Assembly: GCF_040371085.1 (NCBI RefSeq)
Contig: NZ_JAMBMT010000001.1
Coordinates: 124,001-188,000, forward strand
Reading direction: 5' to 3'
From: Psychrobacter sp. AH5
GTDB taxonomy: Bacteria; Pseudomonadota; Gammaproteobacteria; Pseudomonadales; Moraxellaceae
DNA: 64,000 nucleotides
The translations under genes and the position numbers were made by a program. Positions 35,719 to 44,572 of the stretch are shown piece after piece (position 1 is the first letter of the stretch; each line of letters begins with the position of its first letter). Below the pieces are notes generated by a model, which did no database searches, had not been told where the DNA came from, and was given only the letters and a program-made list of their open reading frames with translations.

Positions 35719-35747
35719 AAAAGCGAGCCTTAGGGTTCGTTTTTTTA
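35719..35747 (+). terminator. Intrinsic terminator after csp
   Basis: CGAGCC/GGTTCG stem (one G-T pair) with A residues before and seven T residues after. Confidence 0.75.
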
Positions 35748-35786
35748 TGTCTGCAATTTAAGATCTGGCTGTCGAGAGCTATCTTT

Positions 35787-35817
35787 GTAGGGTTTGGTTA
35801 GCAAAGCGTAACCCACC
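35787..35817 (+). repeat. REP-like palindrome, class GGTGGGTTA variant, GTAG foot
   Basis: GTAG, then GGTTTGGTTA, a GCAAAGCG loop and TAACCCACC. It shares TTAGC...AGCGTAACCCACC with the 7145 and 37214 copies. Confidence 0.65.
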
Positions 35818-35834
35818 GATTATAATGAGCATTA

Positions 35835-35868
35835 AAAAGCCTACGCTATTTATATAGCGTAGGTTTTT
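35835..35868. terminator. Bidirectional terminator between csp and yeiH
   Basis: CCTACGCTAT/ATAGCGTAGG perfect 10-bp stem, 4-base loop, with A and T runs on both sides. The stem ends in CCTAC/GTAGG, so it may derive from a REP-like palindrome. Confidence 0.8.
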
Positions 35869-35895
35869 ATTTTTGCAATTAGCTTCTGCAAGTTA

Positions 35896-36978
35896 TTAGA
35901 TAAAGCTAATACCAACATTAATCAGACCGCCGCCAAGCAGTAACCAGCCAAACATGATAGCGCCTAAGATAAGCGGTTTAGCGCCCGCTTGCTTGATAGC
36001 GCTTAGATGAGTAGTCAAACCTAGGGCGAACATCGCCATAGTCAGCAAAATATCATCAACCAAGATCATAGTAGCTTCAAAAGTAGCAGACATCGGTAAC
36101 CACGTGTGCAGCAATACAATCAAAATAAAGATAAAGGCAAACCAAGGGACTTTGACTTGTTTTACTCGGCTCATGATAGATAGCTTTTCGCCATTACTGT
36201 CGCCGCTTTTAGTGAGCGCAAACGACAGTATCAATAAAAAAGGCGCAAGCATCATCACGCGAATCATTTTGGTCACCACCGCTGTGTCGCCCACCTCATC
36301 GCTGACGGCATTTCCCGCGACCACCACTTGCGCGACTTCGTGAATAGTGGAGCCGGTATAAACGCCATAATCTTGCGGTGAGAGCCAAATTTGCAGCCAG
36401 CCTAAATGATAAAGAAAAGGGTAGAGCAGCATGGCAATGGTGCCAAACACCACGACAGTGGCAACGGCAATAGTGACTTTATGCGCCTCCGCTTTGATGA
36501 CCGGTTCAGCGGCTATTACTGCTGCCGCGCCGCAGATACTAGCGCCTGAGCCAATAAGTAGAGTGGTTTGTTTATCGACTTTTAGCAGCTTAGTACCGAT
36601 CCAATAAGTCAATAAAAAGGTCGAGCTCAGTACCAAAGCATCACTCATCACAGCTGGCATACCGACGCTAGCTACCTCTGTCAAAGTCAGCTTAAAGCCA
36701 TAAAACATGATAGCTAAGCGCAGGATCTGAGCTTTAGCAAAACCAACGCCCTCGGCCAAACTTGGTGCAAACTTGGGATAAATAGTATTGCCCAGTACCA
36801 TACCGATTAAAATAGCTAGCGTTAATGAAGACAGACCGATAATGCGACCGTGACTCCAGACATCCAAGCTAGTGTTCAGCCATAAACAAAATAAGCTACC
36901 GATCAGCACTACCATCAACCCGGTGAGATGGCGGGTCCGAGGAATATAATCAGTTACGGCTTGAGCAAAGGTTGGCAT
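35896..36978 (-). CDS. YeiH family putative sulfate/anion exporter (UPF0324)
   Basis: 360-residue polytopic inner-membrane protein of the YeiH group. Family marks are TLAILIGMVLGN, FGFKLTLTEV as MFYGFKLTLTEV, the glycine-rich LIGSGASICGAAAVIA and STIHEVAQVVVAG. AGGGAC lies before the ATG. It is divergent from a LysR regulator, as yeiH is from yeiE in E. coli, with a REP-like palindrome in the intergenic region. The transported substrate has not been settled for the family; sulfate or sulfite export is the usual label. Confidence 0.88.
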   Translation of the reverse strand: MPTFAQAVTDYIPRTRHLTGLMVVLIGSLFCLWLNTSLDVWSHGRIIGLSSLTLAILIGMVLGNTIYPKFAPSLAEGVGFAKAQILRLAIMFYGFKLTLTEVASVGMPAVMSDALVLSSTFLLTYWIGTKLLKVDKQTTLLIGSGASICGAAAVIAAEPVIKAEAHKVTIAVATVVVFGTIAMLLYPFLYHLGWLQIWLSPQDYGVYTGSTIHEVAQVVVAGNAVSDEVGDTAVVTKMIRVMMLAPFLLILSFALTKSGDSNGEKLSIMSRVKQVKVPWFAFIFILIVLLHTWLPMSATFEATMILVDDILLTMAMFALGLTTHLSAIKQAGAKPLILGAIMFGWLLLGGGLINVGISFI

Positions 36979-37282
36979 ACTATGTCCCTAACAGACGTTA
37001 TAAGTGGTGTTAAATGCTCTTTTATGTTTTTTATTTATAGTCTATATCAGCATTAACTTATGAATAGACATTATAAATAAACCACTCTTATAATAAAAAC
37101 AGATTGATAAGATAGAAGCTATCTATTTTTTGGGTAAGCCGTATTTGATTCTATATAATAAAATTTACTTATAGGATCTCCTATTTACAGCAGATAAAAT
37201 TATTTAATATCGCGTAGGGTGTGGTTAGCAAAGCGTAACCCACCCTCTAACCATTAAATACAGCTATAACGACGAGAAACCT
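36979..37282. other. Divergent intergenic region yeiH / LysR with one REP-like palindrome
   Basis: A+T-rich promoter region for both genes. The only clear feature is the GTAG-footed palindrome at 37214-37244, 38 bases before the LysR start. No T-N11-A LysR box was confidently picked. Confidence 0.5.
37214..37244 (+). repeat. REP-like palindrome between yeiH and its LysR gene, GTAG foot
   Basis: GTAG, GGTGTGGTTA, a GCAAAGCG loop, TAACCCACC. It differs from the 35787 copy by very few bases, though the two lie on opposite sides of yeiH. Confidence 0.7.
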
Positions 37283-38209
37283 ATGCAGACTACAGCGCAG
37301 ACTTTGCCAAAGCTTACTCTTAAGCAGTTAGCCGTATTTGTTAGTATTTATCAGACGGGCAGTACTAGCCGCGCCAGTGAAGAGCTGCATTTATCACAAT
37401 CAGCGGTCAGCAGCGCTCTAGCTGCCTTAGAGTCGCGTTTGCAGCTGCCCTTGTTTGAGCGGGTGGGCCGTAGTCTCAATCCTCATGCCAATGCTCATCC
37501 CATTTATGTACAAGCGCAAGCTATCTTAGGACAGGCTTTAACGCTTGAGCACTATCACAAGCATCAAGCGGGACAGCTGCATATTGGTGCCAGCACCACT
37601 ATCGGTAATTATGTGCTCCCTGAGCTGGTAGCTAAGATGTATCAGGCGCTACCTAAGGTAAGTATTGAGCTATATATCGCCAACACGCGTGAGGTGATAA
37701 GCGAGATTGAACAGCTCAATATCGATATTGCGCTAGTGGAGGGGATGCCAAGGCCTAGCGATAGCAAAGTAATTGAGCAGCGCGCTTGGCGTACCGATAC
37801 TCTAATGGTTTTTGCCAAAAGGGGGAGTCGGTGGCTGCAAGGGATAGCTCAATATAATAGCGAGGAGGGTAGTTATGAGCTGACCACTGAGCAACTCGCC
37901 AAGCTGCCTTTATTGGTAAGAGAAGCGGGCTCAGGGACGCGGCAAATTATCGACGAGCAGCTATTACAGTATTTGCCCCATGCTGAGGTGATTCGGGCGA
38001 TTTCGCAGTCAGAGGCGATCAAAAACATGGTCAGTGCTGATATTGGTCTGGGCTGCCTCTCGCAGCATGTGATTGACAAAGAGCTTAAGGATACTAGCTT
38101 AGTACCTGTAAAGGTCGTAGGGATAGATTTATCCAGAACGTGGTGGCTGGTCTGGCATAAGGCGCGGCATCAAAGTCCGATATGGCAGAGGTTTATTGAT
38201 ATTATTTAA
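37283..38209 (+). CDS. LysR-family transcriptional regulator (YeiE-like position)
   Basis: 308 residues. The N-terminal winged helix-turn-helix is TLKQLAVFVSIYQTGSTSRASEELHLSQSAVSSALAALE; the rest is the periplasmic-binding-like effector domain, with QLHIGASTTIGNYVLPELV at its start. The divergent YeiH gene is the probable target, as LysR regulators usually control their divergent neighbour. The effector is unknown. Confidence 0.9.
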   Translation: MQTTAQTLPKLTLKQLAVFVSIYQTGSTSRASEELHLSQSAVSSALAALESRLQLPLFERVGRSLNPHANAHPIYVQAQAILGQALTLEHYHKHQAGQLHIGASTTIGNYVLPELVAKMYQALPKVSIELYIANTREVISEIEQLNIDIALVEGMPRPSDSKVIEQRAWRTDTLMVFAKRGSRWLQGIAQYNSEEGSYELTTEQLAKLPLLVREAGSGTRQIIDEQLLQYLPHAEVIRAISQSEAIKNMVSADIGLGCLSQHVIDKELKDTSLVPVKVVGIDLSRTWWLVWHKARHQSPIWQRFIDII

Positions 38210-38297
38210 AGGTTTGTTTGTCGGTTAATAGATTTATTAATAACTTAAATAAAAGGTTGTTATCTTTTAACCTCTTAACTACGATTATTAAGCTAAA

Positions 38298-38333
38298 GAA
38301 AAAGCGCAACGTATAATAACGCTGCGCTTCTCT
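38298..38333. terminator. Hairpin between convergent LysR and usp genes
   Basis: AAGCGCA/TGCGCTT, extended inward by ACGT/ACG with a bulge; weak A and T runs on both sides. Confidence 0.6.
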
Positions 38334-38386
38334 TATGGTAGACCTGATAACAAACTCACTTTTATCATAACACTCGCTATTGATTA

Positions 38387-38842
38387 TTAAGCAGGTTTGT
38401 CCAGTCGAACTACCAAGCTGTCACAAGGTACATTAGGCAAAATGTTATCAGCGGTAGCGCCGCTTAGCCACGCGACAATACCGTGACGCTCATGGCGGCC
38501 GATGACTAATAGATCAACGTCGTGTTTATGACAGTAATTGACAATGCCTTCGCTGTTGGAGATAGCGGTAGTCACCTCTGAATTCACTACATTTAGCTCA
38601 TTGCGATCCAAAAACTGTGCGAGCTTTGCCCGCGCTTCTTGGCAGCGCTCATCGTCAATCTCATCATAGAGGCTAGAGGCAGGCACTAGCTCATAGCCGA
38701 AGCCGACCATAGTATCTTTGACGATATGTAGCACCGATAGCTTAGAGTTAGGGCGGTTTGAGACAATATGCTTGGCTTTTTGTGCCACGATATCAGCGTC
38801 TGGCAAAAGATCAGTAACCAATAAAATATGTTGATAGCTCAT
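38387..38842 (-). CDS. Universal stress protein, UspA family (copy 1)
   Basis: 151-residue single-domain Usp. It starts with SYQHILLVTDLLPDADIVAQKA (beta1-alpha1) and ends with the ATP-binding-type loop VIGRHERHGIVAWLSGATADNILPNVPCDSLVV, close to the G-2X-G-9X-G pattern but with Arg-His replacing the first Gly spacing. Usp proteins support stress survival. It is a paralogue of the next usp gene, about 180 bases upstream on the same strand. GAGGAAG lies before the ATG. Confidence 0.9.
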   Translation of the reverse strand: MSYQHILLVTDLLPDADIVAQKAKHIVSNRPNSKLSVLHIVKDTMVGFGYELVPASSLYDEIDDERCQEARAKLAQFLDRNELNVVNSEVTTAISNSEGIVNYCHKHDVDLLVIGRHERHGIVAWLSGATADNILPNVPCDSLVVRLDKPA

Positions 38843-39024
38843 AAAGTCTTCCTCGTGTCATATAGCATCTACTATAGCACTACTGATAGCTGCTGTTAAG
38901 TAGCTCTCGGCGGTCTTGCAGCGCTTTTATGATAATTTATATTATTGCTTATTTAGCGCTCTTTTATATAGAGGTTGTTTAGATGACTTATATAATACTT
39001 TTATAAGTCATACTAATAGATAAA

Positions 39025-39486
39025 TTAGTTCGCGACTGGCTGATCAAGTTTGACGACGAGACTATCGCAAGGGGCGTTGGGTAAGATATTATCTGCCGTT
39101 GCGCCCACTAACCACGCAGCGATACCGCGGCGCTCGTGGCGACCGATAATCAACAGATCGACCTCATTATTATGGCAATAATTGACAATCCCTTTGTCAT
39201 TAGAGATAGCGGCGGTGACCTCAGATTTATAAGCGTGTAAGCCGTTACGATCAAGGAACTCAGCTAACTTGGCGCGTGCTTGTTGCCAATGTTCACCGTC
39301 TGTCTCACCTGACAAGCTAGAAGCTGGGACTAGCTCGTAACCAAAGCGTACCATGTCATCCTCAACGATATGCAGCACCGATAATTTTGCTTCTGGCGAG
39401 CCCGCGAGGACACGTTTGGCTCTTTGCGCCACGATATCAGCATCGGATAATAGATCAGTGACTAGTAAGATATGTTGGTAGCTCAT
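39025..39486 (-). CDS. Universal stress protein, UspA family (copy 2)
   Basis: 153 residues, a close paralogue of the 38387 gene: the same SYQHILLVTDLL opening and the same C-terminal IIGRHERRGIAAWLVGATADNILPNAPCDSLVV loop. AAGGAG lies 6 bases before the ATG. The pair is a tandem duplication, with divergence concentrated in the middle (residues 55-100). The long spacer leaves room for separate promoters. Confidence 0.9.
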   Translation of the reverse strand: MSYQHILLVTDLLSDADIVAQRAKRVLAGSPEAKLSVLHIVEDDMVRFGYELVPASSLSGETDGEHWQQARAKLAEFLDRNGLHAYKSEVTAAISNDKGIVNYCHNNEVDLLIIGRHERRGIAAWLVGATADNILPNAPCDSLVVKLDQPVAN

Positions 39487-39740
39487 AAAGACTCCTTGTT
39501 ATAATCAAATCGCTAAAGGTTTAGGCTTATTAGTTATTACTCCATAGTAACAGTGCGACCAGCCTTTGTTAAGGACTAAATCCATAACTTAATTAGGGTT
39601 ATTTTTATCAGTTTGCTTAATCTCTAGTAGGATGCTTTAGCAATGCTTGCTACCTTGACTTATCCCCCTCTCAACCCCATCTAGCGCTAACGATATTTTA
39701 TAATAGTAACTTATAGAAATAATAAGCCTCAAGGATAATT

Positions 39741-42700
39741 ATGACTGACACCTTTACCGCTGATTTGACGCTACATCCAGCGTTTGAGCTACTTGAACAT
39801 CGCCATATTGAGGCGTTATCTATCGACGTGCTGATCAGCCAACACGTCAAGACGGGCGCTATGCATTATCATTTAGCGCACCCTAGTGACGAAAACGCCT
39901 TTTTGGTAGGCTTTCGTACCCAGCCTATGGACTCAAAAGGTGAAGCGCACATCTTAGAGCACGTAGCACTTTGTGGTTCAGCCAAATTCCCTGTGCGTGA
40001 TCCGTTCTTTTCGATGATTAAGCGCTCATTAAACACCTTTATGAATGCGATGACGGCGGCTGATTGGACCGCTTATCCTTATGCCACGCAAAATAAAAAC
40101 GACTATTTTAATTTGTTAGAAGTTTATCTTGATGCCGCCTTTTTCCCGAATATTCATCCGCTTGATTTTGCGCAAGAAGGCATTCGCGTTGAATTAGATG
40201 AGGACGATAAGCCGCACTTTAAGGGCATTGTCTTTAATGAGATGAAAGGCGCGATGAGCGGCGAGATTGATCAGCTGTATCATACTGTAGCGCATCATTT
40301 ATTCCCGACCACTACTTATCATTATAACTCTGGCGGTGATCCTGCTGATATTCCTGATTTGACTCATCCTGAATTAGTTGAATTTCATCAAAGCCATTAT
40401 CATCCGTCTAACAGCGTAATTATGAGCTTTGGTAATATTCCAGTAAGCGAGACGCAAGCGAAGATTCACGAAGATGCTTTGACTCAGTTTGAGGCAGGCA
40501 AAAAGCATGTCTCACGCCCTGAAGTGCGCCTATCTGCTCCTATTAGTGCCATCGATACTTATACTGCAGACGAAGCAGGTCCCAATCAAACGCATCATGT
40601 CATCGCTTGGTTACTGCCCTCGATTACTGATCCCAAGCAGCGCTTGGCACTGCGCTTATTAGAAGGGGTATTGATTGAGCATGCCGGCTCGCCACTACGC
40701 GCCTATCTTGACAGTCATCCACTAGGCACATCGCCAAGCCCCTTATTAGGGCTTGATGATAGCCACTATGAAATGGTGTTTTATACTGGTCTGCGGGGCT
40801 CTGAGCCTGAACATGCAGACAGCGTAGAGCAAGGCATTATGGACTTATTGCGCAAGGTTGCAAGCCATCCTATCGATGAGGAAACCATTGAGACTATACT
40901 GCATCAGATTGAGATCGATCAGCGTCATATCGGCGGTGATAGCATGCCTTATGGTCTCAACTTAATGCTTGAGGGCTTTAGTACCGCGATTCATGATGGT
41001 AACCCTATTGACGTTTGGGAAGTGGACGAACATCTAGCTTGGCTGCGTGAGCAAGTCAAGGATGAGCAGTGGCTGCCTCAGTTAATTAAGACCCATCTGC
41101 TGGACAATACTCATCGGGTACGCGTCACTATGGTGCCAGATAGCGAAAAATCAGCGCGTCTAGCGGCAGCTGAGCAAGTCCGTCTTGATACTATCGCTAT
41201 GAACCTTACTGCTGATGACAAGGCTATCTTGCACAAACAAGCGCTTGATTTGGCCGCGCGTCAAGCCGTGCCTGATGACTTGAGCTTATTGCCCAAGGTC
41301 GGTTTGGAAGATATCCCTACTGACATTAGCTTTAAAGAAGGTAGCCAAAAGCAGATAATGTTAAGCGGGCAAGACAGCACGCTGTTTGAATACGAAGCGG
41401 GTACCAACGGTTTATATTATTATCAAATCATTGTACCTTTGACGGACGCTATCAATGAAGCCAATGCCGATAAGTTGCCTGCGAATGACGTGATTAATCA
41501 TCCGCTGCTGCCGATTTATTTGAGTTTATTGTCAGAGCTTGGCACCGATTCAATGGATGCCTATGAGATGCAGGCCAAACAAGCCGCGCATTCCTCCGGC
41601 GTCACCGCGCGAGTCAGTCAGCGCACCACCATCGATGATAGCCAAGCGATAAGCAGCTATTTTGTGGTAGCCACGCGCGCACTCAATCGTAAGGTTGAGG
41701 CGATAGAGCTGCTCAAAGAGGTGATGGAGCATAGCGTCTTTAGCGAACACGCTCGTATTAAAGAGATCTTGCAGCAGCGTCAGGCCAGTTGGCAGTCGCG
41801 TTTGGCAGGGGCAGGTCATGCTTATGCGCTACAAACCGCGAGTCGGGCGATGAGTCGCCAAGCACAATTAGAGTATGTACGTAGCGGCTTGCCTGCGCTC
41901 AATGCGCTCAAAGACTTTTTGACTCATGCTAGCGATGATGAGACTATGTGGGATGAGCTTGCGACAAGCCTAATGGCGCTGCATCAGCGTCTAATCAGTC
42001 TGCCAAAGCACGCGGTCATTATCTGTGAAGCGGAGCAAACCGAGCGCTTGAGCAAGCTAATTGTTGAGAGCTGGAAGGATAGTGATGCGTCAAAGTTTGA
42101 CGCAAATTCTAAATTGAATAATGATAATATCCCAAGCGAGTTTACTCAGCTTGAATTAGATCCTACATTAAATGGTGAGACTGATACGGTAAAAGCGCTA
42201 GAGAGTGATGCTATTGTCGAAGATTTGGCTTGGCTAGTGGCGACCAACGTTTATCACAACGCTAGTGCTTATAGCGTGCCAGCGGCCGATCATCCGGACA
42301 CCGCAGCGCTGATGGTACTAGCGCCATATCTGCGTAATGGCTACTTGCATAGTGCTATTCGTGAGAAAGGCGGCGCTTATGGTGGTGGGGCCGGTTATGA
42401 CGCCAATGCTTGCGCCTTTAAATTCTTTAGCTACCGTGATCCGCACTGCGTAGAGACCTTTGAGCACTTTGAGGCCAGCATCGACTGGTTATTGAATGAG
42501 CCGCAGACTGACGAGCAGTTAGAAGAGGCTATCTTAGGTATCATCTCGGGTATGGATAAGCCTGGCTCTCCTGCTGGGGAGGCGATAAAAGCTTGCTTTG
42601 CCAATCTGCATAACCGCGGGGAGGAGTGGCAACGTAAGATGCGCGCCTCGATATTGGCGGTGACGATTGAGGACTTACAGCGCGTTGCCAAGCAATACCT

Positions 42701-42797
42701 GCAAGGACAAAAGCACGTGCGGGCAGTATTAGCGCCTTATGATAAGGAGCAGAAGGTTAAGGAGCTTGGCTTTAAAGTATGCAAGATAAAAAGCTAG
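39741..42797 (+). CDS. M16C (presequence protease/PreP-like) zinc metallopeptidase
   Basis: 1018-residue two-halved peptidase of the Cym1/PreP group that degrades unstructured peptides inside a closed chamber. The inverted zinc motif HILEH (His70, Glu73, His74) lies in the N-terminal domain, followed by NTFMNAMTAADWTAYPYATQN and NEMKGAMSGEID. The C-terminal half carries KGGAYGGGAGYDANACAFKFFSYRDP, the substrate-binding Arg/Tyr region. No signal peptide is visible, so cytosolic. AGGAT lies 6 bases before the ATG. Confidence 0.93.
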   Translation: MTDTFTADLTLHPAFELLEHRHIEALSIDVLISQHVKTGAMHYHLAHPSDENAFLVGFRTQPMDSKGEAHILEHVALCGSAKFPVRDPFFSMIKRSLNTFMNAMTAADWTAYPYATQNKNDYFNLLEVYLDAAFFPNIHPLDFAQEGIRVELDEDDKPHFKGIVFNEMKGAMSGEIDQLYHTVAHHLFPTTTYHYNSGGDPADIPDLTHPELVEFHQSHYHPSNSVIMSFGNIPVSETQAKIHEDALTQFEAGKKHVSRPEVRLSAPISAIDTYTADEAGPNQTHHVIAWLLPSITDPKQRLALRLLEGVLIEHAGSPLRAYLDSHPLGTSPSPLLGLDDSHYEMVFYTGLRGSEPEHADSVEQGIMDLLRKVASHPIDEETIETILHQIEIDQRHIGGDSMPYGLNLMLEGFSTAIHDGNPIDVWEVDEHLAWLREQVKDEQWLPQLIKTHLLDNTHRVRVTMVPDSEKSARLAAAEQVRLDTIAMNLTADDKAILHKQALDLAARQAVPDDLSLLPKVGLEDIPTDISFKEGSQKQIMLSGQDSTLFEYEAGTNGLYYYQIIVPLTDAINEANADKLPANDVINHPLLPIYLSLLSELGTDSMDAYEMQAKQAAHSSGVTARVSQRTTIDDSQAISSYFVVATRALNRKVEAIELLKEVMEHSVFSEHARIKEILQQRQASWQSRLAGAGHAYALQTASRAMSRQAQLEYVRSGLPALNALKDFLTHASDDETMWDELATSLMALHQRLISLPKHAVIICEAEQTERLSKLIVESWKDSDASKFDANSKLNNDNIPSEFTQLELDPTLNGETDTVKALESDAIVEDLAWLVATNVYHNASAYSVPAADHPDTAALMVLAPYLRNGYLHSAIREKGGAYGGGAGYDANACAFKFFSYRDPHCVETFEHFEASIDWLLNEPQTDEQLEEAILGIISGMDKPGSPAGEAIKACFANLHNRGEEWQRKMRASILAVTIEDLQRVAKQYLQGQKHVRAVLAPYDKEQKVKELGFKVCKIKS

Positions 42798-42812
42798 CCT
42801 TATCTAAAGCGC

Positions 42813-42842
42813 AAAAAGCCAAGCAAGGTGCTTGGCTTTTTT
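42813..42842. terminator. Bidirectional terminator between protease and NUDIX genes
   Basis: GCCAAGCA/TGCTTGGC perfect stem, 3-base loop, A run before and T run after. Confidence 0.9.
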
Positions 42843-42876
42843 ATGTTAACGAGAGAATCTGTGTTTTACGCTTATT

Positions 42877-43440
42877 TTAATAACGCTTGATACTCTTATC
42901 TTTATCGATTTGATCTTGGTGGATAGGGAAGTCTGCGCGCTTATCAAAGCGTTTACGATCGGCAAAGTAGTTTTTTAGCGTGCGCTTAACCGCTTCAAAT
43001 GCAATCTTATCCCAAGGGATATCCTCTTCTTTAAATAGCGCACTATCTAAGCTCTCAGAGCCGATACCATAAGCGCCGTCTTTTAGATCGGTGAGATAAA
43101 TAATATAGATCTGACCGATATCTGGTATGTCATAAATACAATAAAGCTGCGGATTGATCACCACCGCATCGGCTTCTTCAAAGCTCTCGCGCGCGGCGCC
43201 CTCAGCGATAGTCTCGCCGTTTTCCATAAAGCCTGCTGGCACGGTCCATAGACCATATTGTGGCTCGATGGCGCGGCGACACAGCAGCACTCTATGCTCA
43301 TGCACCACTAATGAGCCACAGATCACTTTTGGGTTTTCGTAATGAATGTAGTTGCAATTGGGGCATACCAAGCGCGGCATATTATCCGTAGCAGGGATTT
43401 TGCGCTCAGCTTCATGACCACATTCGAGACAATATTGCAT
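42877..43440 (-). CDS. NUDIX hydrolase with N-terminal zinc ribbon
   Basis: 187 residues. The N-terminal zinc ribbon has Cys4/Cys7 and Cys26/Cys29. It is followed by a NUDIX fold with the box GFMENGETIAEGAARESFEEADA, which fits GX5EX7REUXEE. The layout resembles bacterial ADP-ribose/NAD-type NUDIX enzymes, but the NudC SQPWPFPxS signature is absent. ATG at 43440 is chosen for AAGG 7 bases upstream; the open frame to 43473 begins with TTG and has no site. Twin palindromes at 43505-43543 lie just upstream. Confidence 0.88.
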   Translation of the reverse strand: MQYCLECGHEAERKIPATDNMPRLVCPNCNYIHYENPKVICGSLVVHEHRVLLCRRAIEPQYGLWTVPAGFMENGETIAEGAARESFEEADAVVINPQLYCIYDIPDIGQIYIIYLTDLKDGAYGIGSESLDSALFKEEDIPWDKIAFEAVKRTLKNYFADRKRFDKRADFPIHQDQIDKDKSIKRY

Positions 43441-43770
43441 AACAGCTGCCTTGTTGTATTTAAAAGGTGACAAGCTTAATAAGCTCTTATTTATTGTTGT
43501 TATTTATAGTGACTATAAATAGTAAATGTAAATAGTGACTATAATTAAGACTGTTAAGATAGCATATATTTTACTGATAAAAAGTAGCGATAAGGGTAAT
43601 GACTCAATTAAGGCACAAAAAAATACTAGGGTTTATGCAAATAGCTATCTATATATAGTCCATAAACACTAGTCTGCTGAGTCATTAATAGCGACGTTGT
43701 GACATGCTAATATGGTTGTTTACGAATTAATGAATATAAAAAACGCTCTATAAAATAATAGGTAATAATA
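43441..43770. other. Divergent intergenic region between the two NUDIX genes
   Basis: A+T-rich. It holds two near-identical short palindromes (43505-43517 and 43531-43543) on the side of the leftward gene. No small gene is seen in the rest. Confidence 0.5.
43505..43543. promoter_or_regulatory. Twin palindromes (TATAGT-G-ACTATA), candidate operator
   Basis: TATAGTGACTATA at 43505-43517 and AATAGTGACTATA at 43531-43543, 26 bases start to start, which is 2.5 helical turns. They lie 65-103 bases upstream of the zinc-ribbon NUDIX start. The regulator is not known. Confidence 0.4.
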
Positions 43771-44544
43771 ATGTCGATAGCCTTGCAGTCTGCAAATTTT
43801 GATAACTTGTCAGTGGCGCTGCCTTCTTTTATTCGTCATCCTACGCTCAGGCAACTGGCTGAACGAGTGCAGTATGAGACTTTGAATACGCTAGTATCTC
43901 CAGAGTTGATGCTCGCTCAAAACGATGAGCAGTTAGGTCATTATAGTGAGTTACATAGTCAGCGTATCTTACAGAGTCTATACCAGACGCCTATCGCTGA
44001 TGCTTCGGTATTGGTAGCGATTACTCGTGAGAGTCGGCCTAAACTATTATTGACTCGCCGCGCTGATCACATGAATAGTCATGCTGGTGAAGTATCTTGC
44101 GTTGGCGGTAAGTATGAGCTTGGCGATGGTAATAACGTGGTCACCGCCCTGCGTGAAGCTTGTGAAGAGACCGCGCTACCGCCCAATAAAGTGCAGCTAC
44201 TGGGTCAATTGCCTATTCAAACCTCAAAGAGCGGCATGAGTGTTCGCCCTATTGTCGCGCTTATTGCGCCAGATTTGCCCTTAGTGCCAGAGATGGGGGA
44301 GATCTCACGTATTTTTTGGGCAGATTTTGAGACGCTAATTACTCAGCCTACTATTGAATACGCGATAGATTACACCATGCTTGAGCAAACCGCAAAGATA
44401 GTAACGCCAAGTTGGGAGGTGGATGGCGAGACCGTTTGGGGCTTAACGGGTAAGGTGATTGCTAATCTGTTAGAGACCGGATTTGATCGGCGGCTCGACT
44501 GGTATTATCGAATCCAAAATACAGACATAGAGTTGGATCGTTAA
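43771..44544 (+). CDS. NUDIX hydrolase, CoA pyrophosphatase-like
   Basis: 257 residues. The NUDIX region has AGEVSCVGGKYELGDGNNVVTALREACEET: the REACEET core is complete, and the preceding segment matches the GGxxExxD(x)nA-type CoA-diphosphatase (NudL/NUDT7-8) signature. A long N-terminal helical region (about 1-85) precedes it. Predicted to cleave CoA or derivatives to phosphopantetheine and 3',5'-ADP; specificity is inferred from the motif. It is divergent from the zinc-ribbon NUDIX gene. Confidence 0.85.
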   Translation: MSIALQSANFDNLSVALPSFIRHPTLRQLAERVQYETLNTLVSPELMLAQNDEQLGHYSELHSQRILQSLYQTPIADASVLVAITRESRPKLLLTRRADHMNSHAGEVSCVGGKYELGDGNNVVTALREACEETALPPNKVQLLGQLPIQTSKSGMSVRPIVALIAPDLPLVPEMGEISRIFWADFETLITQPTIEYAIDYTMLEQTAKIVTPSWEVDGETVWGLTGKVIANLLETGFDRRLDWYYRIQNTDIELDR

Positions 44545-44572
44545 TGGTTTATATAATAGTTATTGTTAATTA

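Noticed and set aside
35835..35868. A tenth GTAG-footed REP-like palindrome
   Set aside because: The stem does end in CCTAC/GTAGG, but the A/T runs and position between convergent genes make it a terminator first. It may descend from a REP-like copy.
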